Shown in pieces: positions 17,185 to 26,032 of a DNA stretch of 64,000 bases. Position 1 is the first letter of the stretch. Every line of letters begins with the position of its first letter. The notes beneath the pieces are model-generated. The model had not been told where the DNA came from, ran no database searches, and saw only the letters and a program-made list of their open reading frames with translations. The position numbers were made by a program, and so were the translations under genes. The stretch comes from RU20A sp042610495 (lineage in GTDB: Bacteria; Pseudomonadota; Alphaproteobacteria; Rhizobiales; Rhizobiaceae), in assembly GCF_042610495.1 (NCBI RefSeq), contig NZ_JBHGAP010000007.1, positions 147,758 to 211,757 of the forward strand. Reading direction: 5' to 3'.

Positions 17185-17982
17185 TTATCTGACGAGGCTT
17201 TGCCCTCCATCGATCCAGAGCGGTGTTCCCGTGATGTGGCGGGCGGCATCCGAGACGAGGAAGGCGATGGCTTCGGCGACTTCTTCACTGGTGCCGGCGA
17301 CATTGCCCGTCAGCGGGATCTGCCCTTCTGGCCAGATTGAGGGCACTTCGGTTTTCTCGCGGTGGCGTATCGTCGTGCTCTCTTCTATTTCCGTGTCGAT
17401 GGCGCCGGGGCAGACGGCATTGATGCGGATGCGGTGCCGGCCAAGCTCCGGGGCCAGTTGCTGGACAAGTGCCAGCTGCCCTGCCTTGGTCACGGCGTAG
17501 GCGGAAGCACCTGCTGTCGTGAAGGTGCGCGTGCCGTTGATCGACGAAACGACGACGATGGCGCCGCCCTCCGCCTTCAGATGGGGGATGGTCAGGTTGA
17601 GCGTCAGATAGGTGCCGCGCAGGTTGATGCGGATCGTCTGGTCCCATTCTTCCGGCTTGAGATCGTCGATGGGCGCCCAGACACCGTTGATACCCGCATT
17701 GGCGACGACCGTGTCGAGACGGCCATAGGTCCCGATGACTGTTTCGACGGCCGCGCGCATTGCCGCTTCGTCGGAGACGTCGACCGGGATGGCGATCGCC
17801 TCGCCACCGGCCTGGCGTATATGCTTGGCGACCGTCTCGATGTCATCTGCGCTGCGGGCGAGAACGGCCACGGCGTAACCCGCTCTCGACAGGATGCCGG
17901 CCGTGGCGGCGCCGATCCCGGAACCGCCGCCCGTCACCAGGGCGGTCTTCATGGCGGCAGGTGTCATGAAGGCGGTTGTCAT
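17185..17982 (-). CDS. short-chain dehydrogenase/reductase
   Basis: 265 residues, classical SDR: TGGGSGIG at 17-24, NAG near 95-97, the catalytic set S146/S147, Y162 and K166, and a C-terminal WIDGGQS. The ATG at 17982 has GGAG about 6 bases upstream; the upstream frame is not SDR-like. The substrate is unknown. It is convergent with the topoisomerase gene (19-bp gap). A one-mismatch EcfG promoter lies 28-60 bases upstream of the start, suggesting stress induction with its neighbours. Confidence 0.9.
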   Translation of the reverse strand: MTTAFMTPAAMKTALVTGGGSGIGAATAGILSRAGYAVAVLARSADDIETVAKHIRQAGGEAIAIPVDVSDEAAMRAAVETVIGTYGRLDTVVANAGINGVWAPIDDLKPEEWDQTIRINLRGTYLTLNLTIPHLKAEGGAIVVVSSINGTRTFTTAGASAYAVTKAGQLALVQQLAPELGRHRIRINAVCPGAIDTEIEESTTIRHREKTEVPSIWPEGQIPLTGNVAGTSEEVAEAIAFLVSDAARHITGTPLWIDGGQSLVR

Positions 17983-18016
17983 GGATGGCTCCGTGGTTGA
18001 TGTCGTGTTTAGCGCA

Positions 18017-18041
18017 AACAACGGGAGCCCGGCGAAGTTCC
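18017..18041 (-). promoter_or_regulatory. possible EcfG promoter for the SDR gene (one mismatch)
   Basis: On the minus strand, GGAAC (18041-18037), 16 bases, then TGTT (18020-18017) in place of CGTT. The location just upstream of the SDR start and the similar promoters around it support the call. Confidence 0.4.
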
Positions 18042-18099
18042 GCGCTGAGTGCTCGTCATGCAGGCCGCGCCCGAAAATCGAAAATATTTCCAGGGGGAT

Positions 18100-18125
18100 G
18101 GAACAGTCGTTGGGGGTCACGCGTT
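18100..18125 (+). promoter_or_regulatory. EcfG (RpoE2) general-stress promoter for the DUF2934 gene
   Basis: GGAAC at 18100-18104, a 17-base spacer and CGTT at 18122-18125 match the EcfG consensus exactly. It faces the DUF2934 gene, leaving a leader of about 140 bases. The rest of the 293-bp gap between 17983 and 18275 shows no other gene. Confidence 0.65.
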
Positions 18126-18275
18126 GAGCGGGTTGGGTAGGGGCGGACTTTCCGCCATCGGCTCCCGCATCTCCTGTCCAGACCGACCGGACGGTGCCGG
18201 AAACATTGGAAACGTGCCAGCCGTCATAGGGACGGCGCCAAATGCGGCCAAGGCACGGGAAAGAAGGGTACTTCC

Positions 18276-18515
18276 ATGGACGATCTGCACGACCTCGTCA
18301 GCGCACGTGCCTACCAGCTCTGGGAAAAAGAGGGCAGACCGCACGGGCAGGATCAGCGCCACTGGGACCAGGCCTGGCGCGAAGTTGAGGCGGAACGCCT
18401 TGAGGCCGAAACCTCCAAGCCGGTCGAGCGGCCGGCCTTCCGCCGTATCGTGCTGCGCGCGCGCTATTCGCCGGCCAATGGCGAGGCTGCCTCGCAGCGC
18501 CGCGTCGCGCGCTGA
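18276..18515 (+). CDS. DUF2934 domain protein
   Basis: 79 residues. The N-terminal half (HDLVSARAYQLWEKEGRPHG, then QDQRHWDQAWREVEAE) is the DUF2934 motif of small proteins abundant in rhizobia and often in stress loci. The C-terminal tail is basic and probably disordered. Function unknown. AAGGG lies 9 bases before the ATG. It has its own EcfG promoter and sits between the SDR and glgA genes. Confidence 0.82.
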   Translation: MDDLHDLVSARAYQLWEKEGRPHGQDQRHWDQAWREVEAERLEAETSKPVERPAFRRIVLRARYSPANGEAASQRRVAR

Positions 18516-18586
18516 ACCAGGGGCCGGAAAAGAAGTGGCCGCTCATCGCAGGATGGGCGGCTTTTGCATGTCCGGGGGCGCCTTTC

Positions 18587-20047
18587 TCAGGCAATCTTGC
18601 TGGCACGCAGGTGGTGATCGTGCAGGGCCTCGAACAGCTGGCAATATTGCGCAGCGCTTCGCGACCACGAAAAGTCTGCGGTCATCGCCTGGCGCTGCAG
18701 GCGCTGCCACGTCTGTTGGTCGCGGAAGAACTCGCTGACCATGAAGATGGCGTGTCGCAGGCTTTCGGCGTTGACCGGATAGAACTGGAAGCCGGTCGCG
18801 ACGTCGCGCGCCAGAGCGGCATCGTTGGCGTCGATGATCGTTTCCGAAAGTCCGCCGGTGCGGGCCGCCAGCGGAATGGCGCCGTAGCGCATGGCGTAGA
18901 GCTGCGTCAGGCCGCAGGGTTCGAAGCGGGACGGTTGCAGCAGCACGTCGGTTCCGCCCATGATGAGGTGGGCCATCGTTTCGTTGTAGCCGACGTGAAT
19001 GGCCACCTTGTCGGGGTGGCGCCCGGCAAGTGCGATAAGCTTCTTCTCGATCGATGCATCACCCTCGCCGCAGATGATGATCTGCCCACCGGCGGCGAAG
19101 ATTTCATCGGCAACCGGCTCGATGAGATCAGAGCCCTTCTGCCAGGCAAGGCGGGTCAGCACGGCAAAGAGGGGGCCGCCGAGATCCGGCAAGCCGACGC
19201 GATCGAGGAGTGCCGCCCTGTTCTGCGCACGACGGTCCAGGCTGTCGAGGCCGTAGGGAGCGGGCAGGAGCGCATCCTGTTCGGGCGACCAGATGTCGAG
19301 ATCAATGCCGTTGACGATGCCGTAGAGGTCGTTGCGCCGCTTCTGCAAGACGCCTTCAAGCCCCATGCCGAGCGGACGGGCAAGGATTTCGCGCGCATAG
19401 GTCGGGCTGACGGTGGTGATCGCATCGGCAGTCATGATGCCACCCTTGAGGTAGCCGACATCGCCGTAATATTCGAGCCCGTCGATGGTGAAGGCCGAGG
19501 CGGGCAGGCCAAGCTCAGACGCGATGGCAAAGGCATATTGGCCCTGGAAGGCGATGTTGTGGAGGGTCAGCACCGTCGGCAGCGCGCTGCCCAGCCGATA
19601 GCGCAGATAGACGGGCGCCAGCGCGGTCTGCCAGTCGTGAACGTGGAGGAGTTGCGGTTCGATGCCGGCGATCTCTCCCGTTGCGATGCGGGCGCCGGCC
19701 AGTGAGAAGACAGCAAAGCGCAGCCAGTTGTCCTCGAACGGCGCGCCGCTCGCATCCTGGTAGGGGCCGCCTTCACGATCGAACAGGGCGGGCACATCCA
19801 CGATGAGCAGATCAAGGCCAGACGCCTTGCACAGGAAAATGCGCGCCTCGAAGCCGAGCACATCCGCCAGCACCGCGATTTCCGTGCGGTCCGGCGTGGC
19901 GGCCATGACCTTGCGGTAACCGGGGATGACGGTCAGCGAATGAATGCCGTATTCGGCAAGCGCCGCCGGTAGCGCGCCGGCCACATCCGCCAGACCTCCC
20001 GTTTTGATCAACGGGTAGACTTCGGACACGACGGACAGAACATTCAT
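18587..20047 (-). CDS. glgA: glycogen synthase GlgA
   Basis: A 486-residue GT5 ADP-glucose glucosyltransferase that elongates alpha-1,4-glucan. The N-terminal ADP-glucose site KTGGL is at 15-19, followed by DVAGALP. The C-terminal GT-B domain has a PSRFEPCGLTQLYAMRYG segment with the catalytic Glu and a second glycine-rich TGGL loop. The start at 20047 gives the canonical GlgA N-terminus. No strong ribosome site precedes it, and a candidate EcfG promoter lies about 43 bases upstream. glgX is in the same stress segment, but the other glg genes are not. Confidence 0.95.
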   Translation of the reverse strand: MNVLSVVSEVYPLIKTGGLADVAGALPAALAEYGIHSLTVIPGYRKVMAATPDRTEIAVLADVLGFEARIFLCKASGLDLLIVDVPALFDREGGPYQDASGAPFEDNWLRFAVFSLAGARIATGEIAGIEPQLLHVHDWQTALAPVYLRYRLGSALPTVLTLHNIAFQGQYAFAIASELGLPASAFTIDGLEYYGDVGYLKGGIMTADAITTVSPTYAREILARPLGMGLEGVLQKRRNDLYGIVNGIDLDIWSPEQDALLPAPYGLDSLDRRAQNRAALLDRVGLPDLGGPLFAVLTRLAWQKGSDLIEPVADEIFAAGGQIIICGEGDASIEKKLIALAGRHPDKVAIHVGYNETMAHLIMGGTDVLLQPSRFEPCGLTQLYAMRYGAIPLAARTGGLSETIIDANDAALARDVATGFQFYPVNAESLRHAIFMVSEFFRDQQTWQRLQRQAMTADFSWSRSAAQYCQLFEALHDHHLRASKIA

Positions 20048-20089
20048 AGGGGTGCGCTCGGGTAACCTGAGAAGGCGAGATGCCTGCAA

Positions 20090-20114
20090 AACCCCCGGCA
20101 GACCAAAAGGTTCC
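20090..20114 (-). promoter_or_regulatory. possible EcfG promoter for glgA (one mismatch)
   Basis: On the minus strand, GGAAC (20114-20110), 16 bases, then GGTT (20093-20090) in place of CGTT. It lies in the 94-bp gap between the FGGY kinase stop and glgA and would give a leader of about 35 bases. Confidence 0.4.
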
Positions 20115-20141
20115 CGATTTTCTGGTGCGGTGCAAAATAAA

Positions 20142-21632
20142 TCAGGCGCGGGTCGCAGCCAGCGCCGGATGAATGCTGCCCTGCCGGGCCGACAGCGCCT
20201 GCCAGTCCGCAAAGGCGGCCGCGTCAGGCGCGACCTCTTCGGCCAGCCGGCTCATGCCATCCACGGCGTTGCGGAAGCCCGCATACCAGCCGGCGCCAAC
20301 GGCAGCCGACATGCCGGCACCGAGCGCCGAGGCTTCGTTGGAGAGGCTACGAATGACGGGAAGGCCGCTTGCATCGGCCACCATCTGCAGCCAGAGCGGG
20401 CTGCCGGCGCCGCCGCCAATGACGTAGATGCGATCGACGCGCGCGCCACTCGCACGCATTTCGGCAAGGGAGCGGACGAATTCGAGCGTGATCGCCTCCA
20501 TCGAGGCGCGGTAGAGATGGCCCATGCCGGCTTCCGGGCCGAGGCCAACAAAGGCCGCGCGGGCCTGCTCGTCCCAGTGCGGGTCCATGCAGCCGAGTAG
20601 ATAGGTTGAGGCCATGACCCCGCCCGAGCCTACAGGAAGGGCGCGCGCCTCGGCTTCCAGCCGCTCGAAGATGCGGGCATCGCTGCGCCCGCCGGCAAAG
20701 GTGTCGAGCAGCCAGTTGATGAAATAGGCGCCGGCCCGCTGGCAGCTTTCGAGCAGATAGCCCTCGCCGCTCGGCGAGGTCAGCGTGCGCCAGTAGCGGC
20801 TGAGTTCCGGGGTGGGCGACCAGGCGCCGCCGACGACGGCGGTGCCGAGGTTGAGATAGGCAAGGCCAGGACCGATGGCGCCGACGCCCAGGCTGGCGCA
20901 CTGGCCGTCACCACCACCGGCATAGACGGGGGTGCCGGCCTTCAGGCCCGTGAGGCTCGCGGCTTCTTCGGTGATGGCGCCGACCTCAGTGCCGGGTCTG
21001 TGCACCGGCGGCAGCTTGTGGACGGGAATGCCGAGCGGATCGAGGATGTCGCGCGACCAGGCCTTTTTCTCGATGTCGAAGATGCCGAAGGGGTCGGCGC
21101 TCGTCCAGCTTGCGGCAGCATTGCCCGTGAGCTTCTGGACGAGGAAGTCGTGGACGCTGAGAATCTGCGCGGCCTTGTCCAGCATATCCGGATCGGTTTC
21201 GCGCAAGTGCTTCAGGCGGTAGACACAGGGGATGACGTCGACCGGCTTGCCGGAGATGGCGTGGATGCGCTCCCGGCCAATCTCCTCGGCGAAGGGGTGA
21301 ACGACCGCGTGGGCGCGGCGGTCGAGCCAGAGGGTCGCCGGCGCCAGCGGCTGGCGCTTTGCGTCGAGAAGCACCATCGTTTCGCGCTGGTTGGAGATGG
21401 CGATGCCGTCGACCTTGTCCGGGTCGATTTTTCCGCTAAGCGCTGTCAACGCGGTGGCGGCCGCCGACCACCAGTCTTCGGCATTCTGCTCGGCCTTTAG
21501 CGGATGCGGCGTGCTGATGATGTGTGGTGCGCGACCCTCGGCGCGGGGCGTGCCGTCTCTCGTCCAGGCAACGGCCTTCACCGATTGCGTCGATGAATCG
21601 ATGCCGATGACGTAGCGTTCCTCGGTCTGCAT
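20142..21632 (-). CDS. FGGY family carbohydrate/polyol kinase
   Basis: 496 residues, two-domain FGGY kinase. The phosphate-1 motif GIDSSTQS is near 10-17 and the catalytic base is D242 in GGGDGQCA. The adenosine motif IGGGAGSPLW lies toward the C-terminus. GGGAGGAG ends 5 bases before the ATG at 21632 and fixes the start. It phosphorylates a polyol or ketose (xylulokinase, glycerokinase and erythritol-kinase relatives). Downstream of the SorC regulator on the same strand, it is likely the first catabolic step of the divergent cluster. The substrate is not readable from motifs. Confidence 0.92.
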   Translation of the reverse strand: MQTEERYVIGIDSSTQSVKAVAWTRDGTPRAEGRAPHIISTPHPLKAEQNAEDWWSAAATALTALSGKIDPDKVDGIAISNQRETMVLLDAKRQPLAPATLWLDRRAHAVVHPFAEEIGRERIHAISGKPVDVIPCVYRLKHLRETDPDMLDKAAQILSVHDFLVQKLTGNAAASWTSADPFGIFDIEKKAWSRDILDPLGIPVHKLPPVHRPGTEVGAITEEAASLTGLKAGTPVYAGGGDGQCASLGVGAIGPGLAYLNLGTAVVGGAWSPTPELSRYWRTLTSPSGEGYLLESCQRAGAYFINWLLDTFAGGRSDARIFERLEAEARALPVGSGGVMASTYLLGCMDPHWDEQARAAFVGLGPEAGMGHLYRASMEAITLEFVRSLAEMRASGARVDRIYVIGGGAGSPLWLQMVADASGLPVIRSLSNEASALGAGMSAAVGAGWYAGFRNAVDGMSRLAEEVAPDAAAFADWQALSARQGSIHPALAATRA

Positions 21633-21703
21633 GCGCACTCCTCCCAAATTCATTTCCCGGGTGCCTCGTTCACCCGGTCTTTCCCCGGCTCTGCCGTCGC
21701 CTC

Positions 21704-22702
21704 CTACCGCGACAACAGGGCCTCCGCCGTCTTCATGTCGGTGACGAAATGCGTGGCGTAGCCGGCGTTCAGCGTCGCGGTAATGGCGGCGAGTTTTGTT
21801 GCGCCGCCGGCCAGACAGAGACGGCTCGGCACCTGCATCAGCTCGTCGAGCGTGATGCCGACCATGCGTTCGTCATGATCGCCGCCGACCGGCTTGCCAT
21901 GGGCATCGATGAAGCGGCCGATGATGACCGCCACGGCGCCGCGCGCGACGTAATCGTCCAGTTCCTCGTTGCTGGCGATGCAGGCGACGCGCACCGTGGC
22001 GCGCGGGCCGATGTCGCCGACGCCGAAGAGGATGCGGTTGGCGGAATGCACGAGTTCCATCTGCTTCTGCAGGATCGGCTCGGCCAGAAGGGCAGCCTTC
22101 AGCGCGCGGGTGGAAAGCACGGCCGGCGCCAGAAGGTTCACGCAGCGCGCATGGATACGGTTCGACAAAAGCGAGGTGCAGAGTTCGGGAGAGAACTCCG
22201 GCTCGCCGGTCGAGCTGCCCGACACCTGCACGACGGTGAGATTGCGCAAGGGCCTGGCAAGCGCGATGCGATCGGCGGCCGCCAGGACGGTGCGGCCCCA
22301 GGCGACGCCGATCGTGTCGCCATCGGCGATCTGGTCGGCGAGGACGCGCGCGCCGGCATCCCCCAGACGCTCGGCAAGACTTGCATCATCCGTGCTTGGA
22401 ATGACGAAGGCACCTTCGAGGCCGAAACGTTCCATCAGGGCGCGGGCAATGCTGGTGCGGCTGCCGGCAGCGGGGCTGATGTTGACCGAGACGATGCCGC
22501 GTTCGCGGGCTTCCTGCAGATAGTTGACGATGGTGGCGCGCGAGACCTTGAGCGTCTTGGCGATCTCGCTCTGCGTCATCTGGTCGGCATAGTAGAGCCA
22601 GGCGGCCCACATGATCGCGTCGTCGAATTCCGTGGGCACCTGCGCCCCGGATTCCTCGCCGTTTTTGCCGCTCATTCTGTCCGCGCTCGGGTCCTTTGCC
22701 AT
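21704..22702 (-). CDS. SorC family sugar-binding transcriptional regulator
   Basis: 332 residues. The N-terminal helix-turn-helix is at about 42-62 (MTQSEIAKTLKVSRATI), followed by the SorC/CggR effector domain with DTIGVAWGRT and the C-terminal LCLAGGATK block. Members (EryD, DeoR of Bacillus, LsrR) respond to phosphorylated sugars or polyols. The start could be 22702 or the Met at codon 10; neither has a strong ribosome site. It diverges from the dehydrogenase gene at 22817 across a repeat-rich control region and probably regulates both directions. Confidence 0.92.
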   Translation of the reverse strand: MAKDPSADRMSGKNGEESGAQVPTEFDDAIMWAAWLYYADQMTQSEIAKTLKVSRATIVNYLQEARERGIVSVNISPAAGSRTSIARALMERFGLEGAFVIPSTDDASLAERLGDAGARVLADQIADGDTIGVAWGRTVLAAADRIALARPLRNLTVVQVSGSSTGEPEFSPELCTSLLSNRIHARCVNLLAPAVLSTRALKAALLAEPILQKQMELVHSANRILFGVGDIGPRATVRVACIASNEELDDYVARGAVAVIIGRFIDAHGKPVGGDHDERMVGITLDELMQVPSRLCLAGGATKLAAITATLNAGYATHFVTDMKTAEALLSR

Positions 22703-22720
22703 GGCGATATCTGGACCAAG

Positions 22721-22786
22721 CCAATGTCATTTGTCAACGAGGCCTGTCATGTGTCTTGACAATTGACATTGGCTGTTGTCATTTGT
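22721..22786. promoter_or_regulatory. SorC-regulator operator array and divergent promoter
   Basis: A near-perfect 17-bp inverted repeat, CCAATGTCATTTGTCAA (22721-22737) and TTGACAATTGACATTGG (22756-22772), has one mismatch and an 18-base spacer. The 10-mer TGTCATTTGT occurs at 22725-22734 and again at 22777-22786, 52 bp apart. A -35-like TTGACA at 22763-22768 with TGCATA at 22786-22791 (17-base spacer) would drive the rightward genes, so the right arm overlaps the promoter. This fits repression by the adjacent SorC protein; binding is inferred. Confidence 0.65.
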
Positions 22787-22816
22787 GCATAACGAACCAA
22801 AAACGGACGTGGGAAC

Positions 22817-24172
22817 ATGGAAACGGCAAGGAAAGCGGGCATCGCAACGAACGCGCCCGCAGGCGGCTGGACCGCGCTGATCGACGACGTGCTGGCTGGC
22901 CGCTGGGTCAATCCGGAGACCGGCAAGACCGCGACGGTTCCCTATGAAAGCATCGTCATCGAAGAAAGCCTCGATGGGGCCGAGGCCGATCTGGTGGCTG
23001 CGCTGAAGCTGGGCGAGCGGTTCACGGTCGTTGCCGATCACGCCACCTGGGATGCCATGGGCTCTCGTGTCGCGAAGGCGCTGAAGGCTCTCGGTCCGGT
23101 CGAAACCGTCATTCTCGACCATCCCCATGCCGACATGGCGGCCGTCGCCGATCTCACGGATAAGCTTCAGGGTGCCGAGGCGGTCGTTGCGGTCGGCTCC
23201 GGCACGATCAACGATCTCTGCAAGTTCGTGACCGGCAAGACCAATCGCCGCTATGCCGTCTTCGGCACGGCGGCCTCCATGAACGGCTATACCTCCACGA
23301 CGGCCTCGATCACGCTCGAGAGCGGGCTCAAGGTCTCGCTGCCCTCGCATGCGCCCTCCGGCTTCTTCATCGACCTCGGCGTCACGGCGGCTGCGCCGCG
23401 CTATCTTTCGGCGTCCGGCTTTGCGGACTGCCTGGTGCGCTCGGTCGCGCAAGTTGACTGGTGGATGTCGCATCGCCTGCTCGGCAGCCTCTATTCGACC
23501 GTGCCCTACGTGCTGCAGCAGAAGGACGAGGACGAACTCAATGCCCGGGCGGCCGGTCTTGCGGACGGGGATATCGCTGCCAACGGCTATCTGCACCGGG
23601 TGCTGACGCTCTGCGGCCTCGGCGTTTCCTTCACGGGCATGTCGAACCATGGCTCGATGGGTGAGCACCAGATCTCGCATTACATCGACTGCTTTGCCGG
23701 CGACAGGCATCCCGGCACGCTGCATGGCCAGCAGGTCGGCGTGGCGACGCTCACCATGGCGCGGATCCAGCGGCATTACCTGGAAAGCGAAAAGCCGCCG
23801 GTGATCCGTCCAACGGTCATCGATCCGGCCGACATGGCGCAGCGCATGGGCGACGAAATCGCGGCGCAGTGCTTTGCCGAGATCCAGCCGAAGATCTTCG
23901 ACGCGAACGGCGCTGCTGCCATCAACGAGAAGCTTGCCGACATGTGGCCGACGCTGCGCAAGGAGCTGCAGGCCTTTGCCCTTCCTGTTGAGGAGATGGA
24001 GCAGATGCTGCGGGATGCCGGCGGGCCGATGACGGCGGCCGATCTCGGCCTGCCCGTCGATTTCTACCGCGAGGCCGTGATCCACAGCCGCGAGATGCGC
24101 AACCGCTATTCCTTCGTCGACATTGCCGCCGACGAAGGTCTGCTTGCCGATCTCGCAGCGCGGGAGCAGTGA
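22817..24172 (+). CDS. sn-glycerol-1-phosphate dehydrogenase-like protein (AraM/EgsA family)
   Basis: 451 residues, longer than B. subtilis AraM. NAD-binding AVGSGTINDLCK spans 125-136, and metal-ligand candidates are D204 (FADCL), H284 (GEHQISH) and H303 (LHGQQ). Known members reduce DHAP to glycerol-1-phosphate with NAD(P)H. In a catabolic operon with a polyol kinase, oxidation of a polyol phosphate to a ketose phosphate is the more likely role, by inference. It is the first gene of the rightward operon; the HAD gene begins 4 bases after its stop. Confidence 0.85.
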   Translation: METARKAGIATNAPAGGWTALIDDVLAGRWVNPETGKTATVPYESIVIEESLDGAEADLVAALKLGERFTVVADHATWDAMGSRVAKALKALGPVETVILDHPHADMAAVADLTDKLQGAEAVVAVGSGTINDLCKFVTGKTNRRYAVFGTAASMNGYTSTTASITLESGLKVSLPSHAPSGFFIDLGVTAAAPRYLSASGFADCLVRSVAQVDWWMSHRLLGSLYSTVPYVLQQKDEDELNARAAGLADGDIAANGYLHRVLTLCGLGVSFTGMSNHGSMGEHQISHYIDCFAGDRHPGTLHGQQVGVATLTMARIQRHYLESEKPPVIRPTVIDPADMAQRMGDEIAAQCFAEIQPKIFDANGAAAINEKLADMWPTLRKELQAFALPVEEMEQMLRDAGGPMTAADLGLPVDFYREAVIHSREMRNRYSFVDIAADEGLLADLAAREQ

Positions 24173-24176
24173 GCCG

Positions 24177-24998
24177 ATGCGTCCCGTTTCCGACATGCCG
24201 CTTGATGTCGCCGCCGGAATTTCGGTGCTGTTCTGCGATATCGACGACACGCTGACCAATGAAGGGCGTCTGCCGGCTGTAGCCTATGATGCGCTGGAGC
24301 GGCTGAGCGCAAGCGGCGTTGCGGTCGCACCGATTACCGGACGTCCGGCCGGCTGGTGCGACATGATCGCCCGCATGTGGCCGGTGGCCGGTGTCGTTGG
24401 CGAAAACGGGGCCTTCTACTTTTCCTACGACGAAAAGGCGCGCCGCATGCGCCGCGTCTTCGCGGTCGCCGAGGCGCAGCGCGCCGCTGACCGCCAGCGG
24501 CTGGTGACGGTTCGCGCGCGCGTTCTGGCGGAAGTACCGGGTGCGGCGATCTCGGCCGACCAGCTCTACCGCGAGGCTGATCTTGCGGTCGACTTCTGCG
24601 AGGACGTGCCGGCGCTCCCCGTTGCCTCGGTCGATCGCATCAAGGCGATCTTCGAGGAGGAGGGCGCGGTCGCCAAGGTGTCGTCCATCCACGTCAACGG
24701 TTGGTACGGCGACTACGACAAGCTGACGACCTCGCGGCGCTTTGCGGCCGAGGTGCTCGGCTTCGATATCGATGCCGACAAGGAGAAGGTGGTCTTTGTC
24801 GGCGACAGCCCGAACGATGCGCCGATGTTCGGCTTCTTTCCACATGCCTGCGGCGTCGCCAACGTGCTGGCCTTTCGGGGACGCATGGATGCGGAACCGG
24901 CCTATGTGGCGGCGAAGGAAGGTGGTCACGGCTTCGTGGAGGTTGCCGACCGCATTCTTGCCGCGCGTGCGGCATCCGGCGTTCGCGCCGCTGAATAA
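24177..24998 (+). CDS. HAD-IIB family phosphatase
   Basis: 273 residues. Motif I DIDDT is at 21-25, motif II lies in PITGRP near 52-57, and motif IV GDSPND is at 209-214 with a preceding lysine; the large C2-type cap is between. Relatives include phosphoglycolate and mannosyl-3-phosphoglycerate phosphatases. It is tightly coupled to the dehydrogenase gene. It could dephosphorylate an intermediate to relieve sugar-phosphate stress or form a free product. Confidence 0.87.
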   Translation: MRPVSDMPLDVAAGISVLFCDIDDTLTNEGRLPAVAYDALERLSASGVAVAPITGRPAGWCDMIARMWPVAGVVGENGAFYFSYDEKARRMRRVFAVAEAQRAADRQRLVTVRARVLAEVPGAAISADQLYREADLAVDFCEDVPALPVASVDRIKAIFEEEGAVAKVSSIHVNGWYGDYDKLTTSRRFAAEVLGFDIDADKEKVVFVGDSPNDAPMFGFFPHACGVANVLAFRGRMDAEPAYVAAKEGGHGFVEVADRILAARAASGVRAAE

Positions 24999-25142
24999 GG
25001 GGTCGCAGTCCCGCGGGAGACGGGGCTGACGGCCTGGAGGAGATGGGGTTCGTGACGCTTTTGCGTTCGAGCACCTTGAGAAGAGGAGGGAGCGTGGCGA
25101 CGCCCGCAAAGGGTGCGCGACGCTCGTGGAGGAAAACGCGCC

Positions 25143-26030
25143 ATGTCCGTTGCCCAGGTCAAACGCATTGCGATCTCGGATTCGCCGTGGCCGTGGCTCG
25201 CGCCGCTGATCGCGCTTCTGATCGTCTTTACGATCTATCCGCTGATCTACAATGTCTGGCTGAGCTTCCACGAATTCGTGCCGCGCAAGCGCACACTCGC
25301 CTTTGTCGGCTTCGACAACTGGGTGCAGCTGTGGAATGACACCCGCTTCTGGGGGGCGCTTGGCGTCACCTTCCTCTATTTCGTGATTGCGCTGACCGTC
25401 GAGCTGGTGCTCGGCATGGCGGTGGCGCTGCTGCTTGACGCCGAATTGCCGGGCTTCGGGGCGCTGCGTGCGATCCTGTCCATGACGTTGGTCATCCCTC
25501 CCGCGATCGCCGGCATGATGTTCCTGCTGATGCAGGACCCGCAATTCGGCGTCCTTTCTTATTTCCTCAACCAGCTCGGCGTGCTCGACAAATCGACGCC
25601 GATCCTCGCGACATCATCGCTGGCCCTCATCGGCGTTCTCCTGGCCGAGATCTGGCAGTGGACACCCTTCATGGTGCTGATCTTCATGGCGGGCCTGCGC
25701 TCGCTGCCGACCGAGCCCTATGAAGCAGCGATGATCGACGGCGCCTCGTCCTTCCAGATGTTCCGGCGCCTCACGCTGCCGATGATGTCGAAGGTGATTG
25801 CGGTCGCCATCCTTCTGCGCGGCATCGATCTCTTCCGCGTCTTCGACTACGTTTTCGTGATGACCTCCGGCGGGCCGGGAACCTCCACCTACACGCTCAG
25901 CCTCTACGCTTGGCAGCAGACCTTCTCCTTCCTGAAATGGGGTTATGGCGCGACGCTCAGCCTGACGAGCCTCGTCATCATCATGGTCCTTGCCAATCTC
26001 TTCATCCGCGTCGCCAAGGTACGGTGGTAA
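25143..26030 (+). CDS. sugar ABC transporter permease (MalF-like)
   Basis: 295 residues, six predicted membrane helices. The EAA loop is near the middle (LPTEPYEAAMIDGAS), which contacts the ATPase. GGAGG lies 10 bases before the ATG at 25143. The next permease gene starts 2 bases after its stop. With the second permease, binding protein and ATPase it forms a complete CUT1-type importer. Confidence 0.93.
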   Translation: MSVAQVKRIAISDSPWPWLAPLIALLIVFTIYPLIYNVWLSFHEFVPRKRTLAFVGFDNWVQLWNDTRFWGALGVTFLYFVIALTVELVLGMAVALLLDAELPGFGALRAILSMTLVIPPAIAGMMFLLMQDPQFGVLSYFLNQLGVLDKSTPILATSSLALIGVLLAEIWQWTPFMVLIFMAGLRSLPTEPYEAAMIDGASSFQMFRRLTLPMMSKVIAVAILLRGIDLFRVFDYVFVMTSGGPGTSTYTLSLYAWQQTFSFLKWGYGATLSLTSLVIIMVLANLFIRVAKVRW

Positions 26031-26032
26031 TC

